Positions 48,201 through 55,894 of a DNA stretch of 64,000 nucleotides are shown one piece after another. The translations under genes were made by a program, and so were the position numbers. Within the stretch, counting starts at the first letter, position 1. Each line of letters opens with the position of its first letter. This DNA comes from Flavobacterium gilvum (GTDB lineage Bacteria > Bacteroidota > Bacteroidia > Flavobacteriales > Flavobacteriaceae). The stretch spans positions 1,488,001 to 1,552,000 of the forward strand of contig NZ_CP017479.1 in the NCBI RefSeq assembly GCF_001761465.1, in the 5' to 3' direction. Under the pieces are notes generated by a model, which saw nothing but the letters and a program-made list of their open reading frames with translations, made no database searches and was not told the origin of the DNA.

Positions 48201-49762
48201 ATGATTTTGGATATGATAAAACAGATCAGTTAATATTCGGAGATTTTGTTTGGTATGATTTGAATAATAATGGAAAACAAGACGAGTGGTATGATGCAAA
48301 CAATGATGGTCTTGTGACAAAAAATATTCCTGATGCTAACGGTATTGTTGATTATTCTAAATGGGAATGGATTGATTTTAACGGCGATGGGAAATATACA
48401 GGAAAAGAAAATGCAGGAGAGTTGAATGCTGCAGGTTTCGGAAACGGTACTACCAATGTTCCTAATATATTTATAACAGGGCCAAATAATTTTTCAAGAG
48501 GCATTACCATGGGGGTAGAGGGTTATTGGAGAGCTAGAGCTGATAATGACGCCTACGGGAAGTACAAAATCGAGTTTATAAAAGAATCAAATTTTGAAGC
48601 AGCCTCTGAGGCTATGTCGGCGTCTGGTTTAGTGAAAGTATTGCCTGGTGTGACAACTAAGCAGGACAATAACAACAAGACAAGTAGTTATCTAGATTGT
48701 GGAGTAACCAGCAACAATATTTTGTTTGCCGACTTTACTGCTGCTGATAATGTTCATTTGGATTTGGATTTTGGAGTTAGTTGTAAGTTGTATAATGATC
48801 TAATTGCGAAAAACGATGATATTGGTGTTGTAAGTATTTCCAAAGCGATGAATGGTATTTTGAATGTATTGGATAATGATATTTTTAATGGTTTGCCATT
48901 AAAAATTTCAGATGTAGATTTGACTTTTGCACCAAATTCAAATTTCACTATGAAAAGTGACGGTGTACTTAATGCTTCTAATAGTACTCCTACAGGAAAT
49001 TATACTTTGACATATACCATTTGCGAAAAAGGAAATTCAAATAATTGCAGCTCAGCAACCGTGAATTTGTTTATCGAAAATCCAAGTATCGGATTGGTGA
49101 AAAAAGCCAATTTCAATGATGAGAATGGGGATGGTTACGCACAAGCTGGGGAAACTATTACTTACAGCTTTGAAGTGCTAAATAAAGGAAATGTTCCATT
49201 AACAAATGTAACAATAAGTGATCCATTGCCAGGAGTTAAGATGACAGGAAGTCCATTGACTTTGGCGGTTGGGGAAAAGAATACTGCCAATTTCAAAGGT
49301 GTTTATACGATTAAACAAACGGATATAAACGCAAAATCTGTTTCAAATCAGGCTATTGCTTATGGTACCAGTTCAACTGGAGTTGTGGTTCAAGATAAAT
49401 CAGATGAATCAGATTTTGATAAAGAAAATCCTACTGTAGTACCAGTATCAGGATGCGTAATTGAAGTGTACAACGCGGTTACACCAGATGGAAGCGATAA
49501 GTATGATAAATTGGTTATACGCGGAATAGAATGTTATCCGGATAATTCGATACAGATTTTTAACCGATGGGGAGTTTTAGTTTTTGAACGTGAGCATTAT
49601 AATAATAATGATGTAGTGTTTAAAGGAATCTCAGAGGGTAGGGTTACTGTCGAAAAATCTCAGGAATTACCTGTTGGAACTTATTTCTATATATTGAAAT
49701 ACAGAGATACTGAATCCAATGCTTATGAGAAATCAGGCTATTTGTATTTGAATAGAAAATAA
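39230..49762 (+). CDS. Giant repetitive surface adhesin with T9SS type B C-terminal domain
   Basis: A 3510-residue secreted protein. Signal peptide to ~27; N-terminal beta domain (about 30-260) opening with FDPIPGGG and LDPNGDGYVSFSP. Ig-like and BIG2-like modules follow (e.g. CALGTTAFTSDGDTGGTW near 1260). Then come two divergent ~80-residue modules and residues 1487-2716 with 15 near-identical 82-residue modules (see repeat entry), then another divergent module. The C-terminal part has a cadherin-like/SdrD-B-like region with acidic calcium-type loops (DFNGDGKYTG, DLNNNGKQDE), a DUF11 domain (GETITYSFEVLNKGNVPLTN), and a gliding-associated CHU_C domain of ~100 residues (IQIFNRWGVLVFER, PVGTYFYILKYRD) that directs T9SS export. 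It is probably a filamentous adhesin related in design to SprB. The SprF and PorE-like genes follow in the same operon. Confidence 0.92.
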   Translation: MNIKFVMTKNIALITLFLILSLTKVTGQTRGLIFDPIPGGGKNILDPNGDGYVSFSPSGFVSNDETESEIPYASLVFPADEGSSDLGSGPNCGFTDFVQQTVGVQDAAQNYLVPVTNEWLFRMRLGKTSSNSKSYSILIDTDGKFGQTGPNADPDWCVGNPGFEIEIVLATNFGVYVYNVNNNMATANLLKEYLGHTNYQKSIALTNECGDPDYFYDFFVDFDDITPLFPSLTKTSPIRMVLVDNMSANASSIVKTSSRSDLGGSSCTKDMDSCMGDIIDNYTPCAPGQVCQDRTSCPAINGPIVNGATSVSVTTNEAIGTIIKVYNGSTLIGTSAATTTSPQTLSITVTAVSTGNSIGATAQAPGKGVSIDNCSSRTVANCSGQTSSSSVTITSISGGKGFDIANNFPLGTIITWYNSDLTLANIVSGNGGNIPNPVTTTASNQTVSFQCKTGQCFPSGTYYFTFKEPGKCTSDYLLSCLYATGTSSIPSFTTSTIATTTSSVSGTGVNGAIVYLYADGIQVGSASVSSGVWTVPVSGLLACQSITVKQIESGKCISASPTAIKVSDGVSSKPSILQDACMSTSLTSIKVTASESSTATVKLYSFTSSSTYDPIAGTSSYAPGVWIFTPTSSFSAGTIVATVTDATKCKTESTYSDPIVLTTAPSINTSTTVTGPVYENSTTVSGTGVNGEWIQLYVDGSIPYKNVAGTLTPIGRVQVSGNVWSVTVDKNSIYLDAVLKVTTSTASTGGCESPLSTSSVTVQCTPPTLQTYAGGSHSYCNGQAGFVTLDSSESGVIYQLVNGAGTAVGPSAVGTGGIINLFTNALTTNLTNVFVKAYKLLNTTCSITSTVPINFDNQSPSPGITLTNSNVSVLKGDTTAAFAYTSPVNSPTNYSIAFSIAAKSQGFSDVSSATLSSSPINVLVPAGAAVGTYNAVLVITGGGACSSTYPISIIVYTSGSAPIIDMHPLDKTICPTVATSFSVSATSSTAVSYQWQVSIDNGFSWSNLSNVAPYSNATNQILSISNAVSTAYNGYKYRCIATNTYGSTASNQATLTVLSNPNITSQPSDLSVCTGNGASFSISQSGGTSIKWQVDNVDITDGGVYSGATTGTLSISNVTGLNGKKYNAVVSNNCSNVNSNQALLSVNTLPTASITGTTTVCKNGTAPNITFTGAGGTAPYIFTYNINGGSNFTVTTTSGNSILVSAPTSAVGTFVYNLVSVKDASSTTCSQNQSGTATISVTTPANAGTIAGVQNICALGTTAFTSDGDTGGTWTSSDTAIATVNASTGAVLGIASGTATITYMVTGTGGCANATASRTVTVTALPAVPTIVSVAPTCVSDGTSAISNYSASTTYTFTPATAGITINTSTGLISGMTVGTSYTVKSTSGGCTSSFSAPFGNAAMLATPAVPTIASVAPTCVSDGTSTISNYSASTTYAFTPATTGITINASTGLISGMTVGTSYTVKSTSGGCTSSASAAFSNTTILPTPAQPTVLTVAATCLSAGSMSITNYNSANVYTFSPSGPTVDATGVITGGTVGSTYSVTAKNGSNCSSVASMDFTIINTTILPTPVQPTVLTVAATCLSAGSMSITNYNSANVYTFSPSGPTVDATGVITGGTVGSTYSVTAKNGSNCSSVASMDFTIINTTILPTPAQPTVLTVAATCLSAGSMSITNYNSANVYTFSPSGPTVDATGVITGGTVGSTYSVTAKNGSNCSSVASMDFTIINTTILPTPVQPTVLTVAATCLSAGSMSITNYNSANVYTFSPSGPTVDATGVITGGTVGSTYSVTAKNGSNCSSVASMDFTIINTTILPTPAQPTVLTVAATCLSAGSMSITNYNSANVYTFSPSGPTVDATGVITGGTVGSTYSVTAKNGSNCSSVASMDFTIINTTILPTPAQPTVLTVAATCLSAGSMSITNYNSANVYTFSPSGPTVDATGVITGGTVGSTYSVTAKNGSNCSSVASMDFTIINTTILPTPVQPTVLTVAATCLSAGSMSITNYNSANVYTFSPSGPTVDATGVITGGTVGSTYSVTAKNGSNCSSVASMDFTIINTTILPTPVQPTVLTVAATCLSAGSMSITNYNSANVYTFSPSGPTVDATGVITGGTVGSTYSVTAKNGSNCSSVASMDFTIINTTILPTPAQPTVLTVAATCLSAGSMSITNYNSANVYTFSPSGPTVDATGVITGGTVGSTYSVTAKNGSNCSSVASMDFTIINTTILPTPAQPTVLTVAATCLSAGSMSITNYNSANVYTFSPSGPTVDATGVITGGTVGSTYSVTAKNGSNCSSVASMDFTIINTTILPTPAQPTVLTVAATCLSAGSMSITNYNSANVYTFSPSGPTVEATGVITGGTVGSTYSVTAKNGSNCSSVASMDFTIINTTILPTPVQPTVLTVAATCLSAGSMSITNYNSANVYTFSPSGPTVDATGVITGGTVGSTYSVTAKNGSNCSSVASMDFTIINTTILPTPAQPTVLTVAATCLSAGSMSITNYNSANVYTFSPSGPTVEATGVITGGTVGSTYSVTAKNGSNCSSVASMDFTIINTTILPTPVQPTVLTVAATCLSAGSMSITNYNSANVYTFSPSGPTVDATGVITGGTVGSTYSVTAKNGSNCSSVASMDFTIINTTILPTPVQPTVLTVAATCLSAGSMSITNYNSANVYTFSPSGPTVGAGGSITGMAIGTSYTMISRNGSCTSSASATFSNADKLATPAVPTITSTTGTCSAVGTTTISNYSASNTYIFTPSGPTVGTGGVISGMAAGVSYIVIATNGGGCSSTASASFSNASVICAKDDALTVVAKNTAFIAGNVLAGNPNPDTLNGSDVAIGLVDLTVVTQATSKAQGSPVPSIDVKTGQVIVPENTPVGTYTLTYSICEKSNLANCDTATVKIEVTCNSSTSVSGVIMNEGTNVPLAHVPVTLKPINATKGPVLLSITNSDGFYSFSGMVAGDYVLQVQDANLNISQELYNTTPSFLIIEVEDCNYKKYDFGYDKTDQLIFGDFVWYDLNNNGKQDEWYDANNDGLVTKNIPDANGIVDYSKWEWIDFNGDGKYTGKENAGELNAAGFGNGTTNVPNIFITGPNNFSRGITMGVEGYWRARADNDAYGKYKIEFIKESNFEAASEAMSASGLVKVLPGVTTKQDNNNKTSSYLDCGVTSNNILFADFTAADNVHLDLDFGVSCKLYNDLIAKNDDIGVVSISKAMNGILNVLDNDIFNGLPLKISDVDLTFAPNSNFTMKSDGVLNASNSTPTGNYTLTYTICEKGNSNNCSSATVNLFIENPSIGLVKKANFNDENGDGYAQAGETITYSFEVLNKGNVPLTNVTISDPLPGVKMTGSPLTLAVGEKNTANFKGVYTIKQTDINAKSVSNQAIAYGTSSTGVVVQDKSDESDFDKENPTVVPVSGCVIEVYNAVTPDGSDKYDKLVIRGIECYPDNSIQIFNRWGVLVFEREHYNNNDVVFKGISEGRVTVEKSQELPVGTYFYILKYRDTESNAYEKSGYLYLNRK
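43688..47250 (+). repeat. Tandem array of 246-bp units inside the adhesin gene
   Basis: Fourteen complete units start every 246 bases from 43688 to 46886; a fifteenth starts at 47132 and keeps identity until about 47250. Each encodes 82 residues beginning LPTPAQPTVLTVAATC and ending DFTIINTTI. By eye the units differ mainly at four sites: GCC/GTC (Ala/Val at residue 5), GCG/GCA (silent), ATC/ATCT context (silent C/T), and GAC/GAA (Asp/Glu, units 11 and 13). I count 129 G+C in the first 246-base unit (52%), against about 30% in a 60-base sample at 48241. Because the unit is a multiple of three, gain or loss keeps the frame. Confidence 0.97.
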
Positions 49763-49798
49763 TCAATGTGTCCAAGCTTTTATAAAAAAAATCAGAAT

Positions 49799-50728
49799 AT
49801 GAAAACAAGAATAATCGGATTGGTAGCATTGCTTTTTACAATTGTCAGTTCGGCCCAACAAGACGCACAATATACCCAATATATGTATAATACTATTGTG
49901 GTAAACCCTGCTTATGCGGGATCAAGACAAGCGATGAGTATTTTTGCTTTGCACCGAAACCAATGGGTTGGAGTCGATGGAGCTCCGGTAACTAATGCTT
50001 TTTCTATAAATACTCCGTTTAAAGAAAGTAAAGTAGGTTTGGGATTGTCTGTTGTAAATGATAAAATTGGAATTTCGACAGAGAATAATATTGCGGCGGA
50101 CTTTTCGTATACTATACCAGCATCAGAGAAGTATAAACTTTCCTTTGGATTAAAAGCAAGTGCCAATCTATTAAGTTTAGATTTTAGTAAACTTAGTTAT
50201 CAGCCCGGAGACCCAAATGCTTATCAGGATAATATTGACAATAAGTTTTCGCCAAATATTGGAGTTGGATTCTATTTACATTCTGATAATGGTTACGTTG
50301 GATTATCGGCTCCAAATTTGATCGAAACAGAACATTTTGATAAATCTGATAATTCGAATTCTTCAAGTCATATTGCCAAAGAGAAAATCAATTATTACTT
50401 AATTGCAGGATACGTATTTGATTTGAGCCCAAGTCTGAAATTTAAGCCATCATTGGAAACAAAGTATGTTCAAGGCGCTCCTTTGCAAGTTGATGTTTCA
50501 GCCAATTTTATGCTGAACGAAAAATTTGTTGCCGGACTTGCTTATAGATGGAATGCAGCCATGAGCGCCATGGTTGGGTTCCAAGTTAGCGATTCATGGT
50601 TTATTGGTTATGCCTATGATTTTGATACTACTGAATTTGCAAAATACAATTCGGGTTCCCACGAATTATTTTTACGATTTGAATTGTTTAATAGATACGA
50701 CAAAATTATCTCTCCAAGATTTTTTTAA
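49799..50728 (+). CDS. PorP/SprF-family T9SS outer membrane protein
   Basis: A 309-residue outer membrane beta-barrel of the PorP/SprF family. A signal peptide ends SSAQ; the family opening QDAQYTQYMYNTIVVNPAYAG (given here as QDAQYTQYMYN, then NPAYAGSR) is exact in character, and the end LFLRFELFNRYDKIISPRFF is typical. ATG 49799 is preferred over the in-frame start at 49766, which adds residues without signal character. SprF-like proteins are needed for export or anchoring of type B T9SS cargo, and this one is 36 bases behind the type B adhesin, so it is very likely its dedicated partner. Confidence 0.93.
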   Translation: MKTRIIGLVALLFTIVSSAQQDAQYTQYMYNTIVVNPAYAGSRQAMSIFALHRNQWVGVDGAPVTNAFSINTPFKESKVGLGLSVVNDKIGISTENNIAADFSYTIPASEKYKLSFGLKASANLLSLDFSKLSYQPGDPNAYQDNIDNKFSPNIGVGFYLHSDNGYVGLSAPNLIETEHFDKSDNSNSSSHIAKEKINYYLIAGYVFDLSPSLKFKPSLETKYVQGAPLQVDVSANFMLNEKFVAGLAYRWNAAMSAMVGFQVSDSWFIGYAYDFDTTEFAKYNSGSHELFLRFELFNRYDKIISPRFF

Positions 50729-50739
50729 AACTGATTCCT

Positions 50740-52686
50740 ATGAAAATTAAAAAATTACGATATAGTCTGTTCTTGAGTGTTTTATTTTTACATGGATTTG
50801 CCCAAAAAGGAACCGAGTCTAGAGGCGACAATAATTATGATCGTTTTGCCTATGTTGATGCTGTAGAAAATTATGAAAAAGTTGCAAATAAGGGGTATCA
50901 AAATGAGAAGATGTTCCAAAAACTTGGAAATGCTTATTATTTCATGGGCGAATTTTCTCAGGCCTTAAAATGGTACAAACAACTTTTTGAATTGTATCCC
51001 AATCAGGAACCGGAGTATTTTTATCGTTATTCCCAGACTTTAAAATCCAATGGTGATTATGCAAAAGCAGATCAAATGTTGGAACAGTTTAATCAAAAAA
51101 GTGTCAACGACAAAAGAGGATTGTTGTTTAAAGAAAATAAAGATTATCTCGAGGAAATTAAAGCAAATTCAGGGCGTTTTCAGGTAGTTGATGCAGGTGT
51201 AAATTCTCAATTTTCAGATTATGGAAGTGCTTTTTTTGGAAATAAATTAGTGTTTACTTCGGCCAGAGATACCGGAGGTGTTTCCAAAAATGTATTTAAA
51301 TGGACTAATAAATCGTTTACCAATTTGTATTGGTCAGAAATCAAGCCTGATGGAGAAATGACTTCTCCTCAAAGTTTTGAACGCAAGATTAATTCTAAGT
51401 TTAATGAGTCAACTCCTGTATTTACACAAGATGGAAAGACGATGTATTTTACCAGAAATAATTATTCGGGAGGAAAAAGAGGAAGGGATACCAATCAAAA
51501 TACTTTATTGAAGTTGTATAAAGCAACTCTAAACGCTGAAGGGAAATGGGATAAAGTAACCGAATTGTCTTTTAATAGTAACCAATACAGTGTAGCTCAT
51601 CCTGCTTTGAGTCCAGATGAAAAAGAGTTGTATTTTGCTTCGGATATGCCTGGAACATTGGGACAGTCTGATTTGTTTAGAGTAAAAATCAATCCTGATG
51701 GTAGTTATGGTACTCCCGAAAATCTTGGCCCAGAAATCAATACAGAAGGACGAGAAACTTTTCCTTTTATTTCAAATGATAATGAACTGTTTTTTGCTAG
51801 TGATGGAAGACCCGGCTTGGGAGGACTTGATGTTTTTATGGCAAAAATTGAGGTGGATCAAAGTTTTTACAATATTCAAAATGTCGGCGAGCCAATAAAT
51901 AGTAAGCAAGATGATTTTGGTTTTATAATCAATAGTAAAAGCAGAAATGGTTTTTTTAGTTCAAATAGAGAAGGCGGGAAAGGATACGATGATATTTACC
52001 GATTTGTTGAGAACAAAAAACTGACCTGCGAACAAACAATTTCTGGATATGTAAACGACAAGGATTCGGGTGCAATACTTCCAAATGCCAAAATAAGTTT
52101 GTTCGATGCCAGTTTTAAGTTAATTCAAGAGGTTCAAGCCGATTGGCAAGGGCGTTATAGTTTTCCAGCAAATTGCGGTAAATCGTACTATATCAGAGGT
52201 GAAAAAGAAGAGTATATGACCAATGAAGTTTTTGTCAAAACAAAAACGATCCAATCTGGAAATAAAGAAGTGCCTATAGTCCTTGAACGACGTATAAAAC
52301 CGGTTGGTGTTGGAACAGATTTGGCAAAAACATTGAATATTCCAATTATTTATTTTGATGTTGATAAATCTGATATTCGTAAAGATGCGGCTTATGAATT
52401 AGCCAAAGTATTAGCTGTAATGGAGGAATTTCCCGAGATGAAAATCGAAGTTCGTTCCCATACAGACAGCAGACAAACAGCTAAGTATAATGAAAAATTA
52501 TCGAATAAAAGAGCCAAATCTACTGTAGATTGGCTAGTGAAAAACGGAATAAATGCTGCCCGATTAATAGGGAACGGATATGGAGAATCACAATTGGTAA
52601 ACAATTGTTCCGATGGAGTAAAATGTACAGAAGAAGAACATCAGGCTAATAGAAGAAGCGAATTTATTATTGTTTCAATGCACTGA
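50740..52686 (+). CDS. PorE-like OmpA-family protein (TPR, beta-propeller, OmpA domains)
   Basis: A 648-residue envelope protein. Order of domains: signal peptide (to ~21), TPR-like helices (30-140, YDRFAYVDAVENYEKVANKGY region), WD40-like beta-propeller of PD40 type (about 150-430; FTSARDTGG, YFTRNNYSGGKRG, YFASDMPGTLGQSDLF, FFASDGRPGLGGLDVF), a carboxypeptidase-regulatory-like beta domain (430-525), and an OmpA C-terminal domain (540-648; IYFDVDKSDIRKDA, RSHTDSR, NRRSEFIIVSMH) binding peptidoglycan. This order matches PorE of the T9SS. It begins 11 bases after the SprF gene and likely links the adhesin export complex to the cell wall. Confidence 0.93.
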   Translation: MKIKKLRYSLFLSVLFLHGFAQKGTESRGDNNYDRFAYVDAVENYEKVANKGYQNEKMFQKLGNAYYFMGEFSQALKWYKQLFELYPNQEPEYFYRYSQTLKSNGDYAKADQMLEQFNQKSVNDKRGLLFKENKDYLEEIKANSGRFQVVDAGVNSQFSDYGSAFFGNKLVFTSARDTGGVSKNVFKWTNKSFTNLYWSEIKPDGEMTSPQSFERKINSKFNESTPVFTQDGKTMYFTRNNYSGGKRGRDTNQNTLLKLYKATLNAEGKWDKVTELSFNSNQYSVAHPALSPDEKELYFASDMPGTLGQSDLFRVKINPDGSYGTPENLGPEINTEGRETFPFISNDNELFFASDGRPGLGGLDVFMAKIEVDQSFYNIQNVGEPINSKQDDFGFIINSKSRNGFFSSNREGGKGYDDIYRFVENKKLTCEQTISGYVNDKDSGAILPNAKISLFDASFKLIQEVQADWQGRYSFPANCGKSYYIRGEKEEYMTNEVFVKTKTIQSGNKEVPIVLERRIKPVGVGTDLAKTLNIPIIYFDVDKSDIRKDAAYELAKVLAVMEEFPEMKIEVRSHTDSRQTAKYNEKLSNKRAKSTVDWLVKNGINAARLIGNGYGESQLVNNCSDGVKCTEEEHQANRRSEFIIVSMH

Positions 52687-52717
52687 TAATTTATTTAAAA
52701 ACAACTACCACGACCAC

Positions 52718-52755
52718 ATCCTCACTTTTAAACTTTTTAAAAGTGGGGATTTTTA
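52718..52755 (+). terminator. Terminator of the adhesin-SprF-PorE operon
   Basis: Long stem ATCCTCACTTTTAAA / TTTAAAAGTGGGGAT with a three-base loop and five T. One G-T type pair; otherwise complementary. Confidence 0.92.
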
Positions 52756-52885
52756 TTGAATTGATTTTGCTAAGATTTTTTGGGTATTTAATATAGAATA
52801 ATCAGATTTACAATGAAAAAATTATTCTATTTTGATTTTTGTATGTGATTTTTTTTTAAATTTAACGTTCTAAATTTTTTTTATT

Positions 52886-53311
52886 ATGACTGTAAATCAA
52901 ATATTAAGCACAAAAGGGAAAGAGGTTTATTCTATTGTTTCTACCATTACCGTATACGAAGCACTGAAGGTTTTAGGAGAAAAAAATATTGGGGCTATTC
53001 CTGTGATTGAAGATGGACTCTTGAAAGGGATTCTGTCTGAAAGAGATTATGCCAGAAAAATTGTTTTAAAGGATAAATCTTCCAAGGAAACACTCGTAAG
53101 TGAAATTATGGAAAGAGAGGTTGTTACCGTTAAGCCTTCAGATAATGTGGATTATTGTATGGAATTAATGAGTAAAAGAAGAATCAGACATTTACCAGTT
53201 GTTGAAAATAATGCAGTAATTGGACTCGTATCTATTGGGGATGTCGTAAAAACTATAATTGAAATCCAAAAAGAAACTATTAAACATTTGGATTCCTATA
53301 TATCGCAATAA
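52886..53311 (+). CDS. CBS-pair domain protein
   Basis: A 141-residue protein consisting of two CBS motifs: residues ~8-60 (VSTITVYEALKVLGEKNIGA, then LKGILSERDYARKIVLK) and ~75-125 (VKPSDNVDYCMELMSKRRIR, then VIGLVSIGDVVK). CBS pairs bind adenosine nucleotides or S-adenosylmethionine and regulate partners; a stand-alone pair has no catalytic role. It is a single gene with its own terminator. The partner is unknown; adjacency to malic enzyme could be coincidental. Confidence 0.92.
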   Translation: MTVNQILSTKGKEVYSIVSTITVYEALKVLGEKNIGAIPVIEDGLLKGILSERDYARKIVLKDKSSKETLVSEIMEREVVTVKPSDNVDYCMELMSKRRIRHLPVVENNAVIGLVSIGDVVKTIIEIQKETIKHLDSYISQ

Positions 53312-53332
53312 CAGTTAATTATTAAATTTAAG

Positions 53333-53366
53333 AAATAGCTACATAGATGTGTGGCTATTTTTTTTG
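53333..53366 (+). terminator. Terminator after the CBS gene
   Basis: Outer stem AAATAGC / GCTATTT, inner ACA / TGT pairs, then a run of T. It lies 22 bases after the stop codon. Confidence 0.8.
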
Positions 53367-53432
53367 GTTATAAATTATGTTAAGAGTAAGCAAAAGAACA
53401 AGAATAAAGCTTCGGTTTTGAACGAAGTCCTT

Positions 53433-53440
53433 TATCTTTG
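53433..53440 (+). promoter_or_regulatory. -7 box of the malic enzyme gene
   Basis: TATCTTTG matches TAnnTTTG exactly, 21 bases before the start codon. The -33 element is not clear (TTC at the right distance). Confidence 0.6.
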
Positions 53441-53461
53441 CCGATAAAAAAAATAAGTAAA

Positions 53462-55747
53462 ATGGATAAAGATAGTAAAAGAAGAGAGGCGTTATTGTAT
53501 CACGCAAAACCCACTCCAGGAAAGATCCAAGTAGTTCCTACTAAAAAATATGCAACACAAAGAGATTTGTCCTTGGCATATTCTCCGGGAGTTGCAGAAC
53601 CGTGTTTGGAAATTGTAAAAGACATCAATAATGTTTATAAATATACAGCCAAAGGGAATTTGGTAGCCGTTATTTCAAACGGAACTGCAGTTTTGGGACT
53701 GGGCAATATTGGTCCCGAAGCTGGAAAACCAGTAATGGAAGGGAAGGGGCTTTTGTTTAAAATATTTTCAGATATCGATGTGTTTGATATTGAAATTGGA
53801 ACCGAAAATGTTGAAGAGTTTATTCAGACAGTAAAGAATATTGCACCTACTTTTGGTGGAATTAATTTGGAAGACATTAAAGCTCCCGAATCTTTTGAAA
53901 TCGAACGTAGATTGGTTGAAGAGTTAAATATTCCTGTAATGCATGATGATCAACACGGTACGGCAATTATATCTTCGGCTGCTTTAATCAATGCTTTGGA
54001 GTTGGCCGAAAAAAAGGCAGAAGAGGTAAAAGTGGTGGTGTCCGGAGCAGGATCGGCTGCAATTGCCTGTACTGATTTGTATGTTTTGCTGGGAGTAAAA
54101 AAAGAGAATATTTTGATGTATAACAGTAAAGGACTTTTGACCAAAGATAACCCTTCTTTGTCTGAATTACAGCAAAAGTATGCAGTAGAAGGAGAACGTA
54201 TCAGTCTAGAAGATGCTGTAAAAGGAGCCGATGTTTTCATAGGACTTTCCTCTTCCGATGTTTTGAGTGCTCAAATGTTGTTGTCAATGGCAGATAGCCC
54301 AATTGTATTTGCAATGGCGAATCCAAATCCAGAAATTGATTACAATCTTGCCATTTCAACTCGAAAAGATGTTATTATGGCAACAGGTCGTTCCGATCAT
54401 CCTAATCAAGTAAATAACGTACTTGGATTTCCATATATTTTTAGAGGAGCACTCGATGTACGTGCTACAAAAATTAACGAGGCAATGAAAATGGCGGCAG
54501 TGAAATCCCTTGCGGCACTTGCGAAAGAGAACGTTCCGGAGCAGGTAAACATTGCTTATGGAGCTACCAAATTGGTTTTTGGTAGAGATTATATTATTCC
54601 AAAACCTTTTGATCCTAGGTTGATTGCTGTTGTTGCCCCAGCTGTTGCCAAAGCTGCAATGGAATCGGGCGTGGCATTGAATCCAATTACGGATTGGGAG
54701 AAATACGAAGAAGAACTTTTGAATCGTTTGGGCAACGACAATAAAATGGTTCGAATGATTACCAATAGGGCCAAAACAGATCCAAAACGAGTAGTTTTTG
54801 CGGAAGCGGAACAATTGGATGTGTTAAAAGCGGCTCAGATTGTTTATGAAGAAGGTATCGGTTTCCCAATTTTATTAGGTAATAAGGAAATCATAATGGA
54901 GTTGAAGCAAGAGCTTGGTTTTGATGCAGATATTCCAATTGTTGATCCTAAACTTGATGAAGAAAAAGAAAGAAGGTCAAGATATGCTGTTGCATTGTGG
55001 GAGTCTAGAAAAAGAAACGGAATATCTCTTTTTGATGCTGAAAAGTTCATGAGAGAAAGAAATTATTTTGCCGCCATGATGGTTAGTGCTGGCGAAGCTG
55101 ATGCATTGGTTTCCGGGCATTCACGTAGTTATCCATCAGTAGTGAAACCGATGTTGCAAATCATTGGTAAGGCGCCAAATGTTTCTTTGGTTGCGACCAC
55201 AAATATAATGATGACCAATCGTGGGCCTATGTTTTTGGCGGATACAGCGATAAACGTTGATCCAACGGCCGAGGAATTAGCCAAAATTGCTGTAATGACT
55301 GCCAATGCAGCAAAAATGTTTGGTGTTGAGCCAGTAATTGCAATGGTGTCTTATTCAAATTTTGGATCATCAGGAAACAAAAGTGCGACAAAAGTGCAGG
55401 AAGCAGTAGCTTATTTACATAAAAATCACCCTGAAATTATTGTTGATGGAGAAGTTCAGGCAGATTTTGCTTTGAATCCAGAGATGTTGGCAGCAAAATT
55501 TCCTTTCTCAAAACTAGCAGGACAAAAAGTGAATACATTGGTTTTTCCAAATCTGGAATCGGCCAATATTACTTATAAACTTTTGAAAGAGTTGGATAAA
55601 GTGGGTTCTATCGGACCAATTATGATGGGAATGAAACATCCTGTTCACGTTTTCCAATTGGGCGCCAGTGTTGAAGAAATGGTAAATATGGCTGCTATTG
55701 CAGTTATCGATGCACAAGAAAAAAGCATGAGGTTAAAAGGTAAATAA
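53462..55747 (+). CDS. maeB: NADP-dependent malic enzyme fused to a phosphotransacetylase-like domain
   Basis: A 761-residue MaeB-type enzyme converting malate to pyruvate and CO2 with NADPH formation. Residues 1-~430 are the malic enzyme: [36 protein letters not shown] (metal site), [16 protein letters not shown] (nucleotide fold), [20 protein letters not shown]. Residues ~435-761 are a phosphotransacetylase-like domain ([56 protein letters not shown]); in this family it senses acetyl-CoA and is not thought to be catalytic. ATG 53462 is chosen because an upstream TTG start overlaps the -7 box. It is a single-gene unit. Confidence 0.96.
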   Translation: MDKDSKRREALLYHAKPTPGKIQVVPTKKYATQRDLSLAYSPGVAEPCLEIVKDINNVYKYTAKGNLVAVISNGTAVLGLGNIGPEAGKPVMEGKGLLFKIFSDIDVFDIEIGTENVEEFIQTVKNIAPTFGGINLEDIKAPESFEIERRLVEELNIPVMHDDQHGTAIISSAALINALELAEKKAEEVKVVVSGAGSAAIACTDLYVLLGVKKENILMYNSKGLLTKDNPSLSELQQKYAVEGERISLEDAVKGADVFIGLSSSDVLSAQMLLSMADSPIVFAMANPNPEIDYNLAISTRKDVIMATGRSDHPNQVNNVLGFPYIFRGALDVRATKINEAMKMAAVKSLAALAKENVPEQVNIAYGATKLVFGRDYIIPKPFDPRLIAVVAPAVAKAAMESGVALNPITDWEKYEEELLNRLGNDNKMVRMITNRAKTDPKRVVFAEAEQLDVLKAAQIVYEEGIGFPILLGNKEIIMELKQELGFDADIPIVDPKLDEEKERRSRYAVALWESRKRNGISLFDAEKFMRERNYFAAMMVSAGEADALVSGHSRSYPSVVKPMLQIIGKAPNVSLVATTNIMMTNRGPMFLADTAINVDPTAEELAKIAVMTANAAKMFGVEPVIAMVSYSNFGSSGNKSATKVQEAVAYLHKNHPEIIVDGEVQADFALNPEMLAAKFPFSKLAGQKVNTLVFPNLESANITYKLLKELDKVGSIGPIMMGMKHPVHVFQLGASVEEMVNMAAIAVIDAQEKSMRLKGK

Positions 55748-55844
55748 AACAAAAAACACCTCGAATTCATAATTTGAGATTTTAAGACTAAAAATGTAAT
55801 GTGTTGGTTTATACTTATAAGAGTAGTCCAATAAGCACAAATCA

Positions 55845-55878
55845 TTTGTCTTTTAATCTCAAATTTTTATTATATTTG
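55845..55878 (+). promoter_or_regulatory. Promoter of ruvA-sprA
   Basis: TTTG at 55845-55848, a 22-base spacer, and TATATTTG at 55871-55878 (exact TAnnTTTG), 16 bases before the ruvA start. sprA starts 24 bases after ruvA without a terminator, so both may share it. Confidence 0.7.
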
Positions 55879-55894
55879 ATAGATAATTTATTTT

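Noticed and set aside
49766..49798. Earlier start for the SprF-like gene
   Set aside because: The eleven added residues precede a normal signal peptide that begins at 49799.
54356..54814. 152-codon minus-strand open frame inside maeB
   Set aside because: Antisense to the conserved malic enzyme domain; Cys/Phe/His-rich shadow translation.
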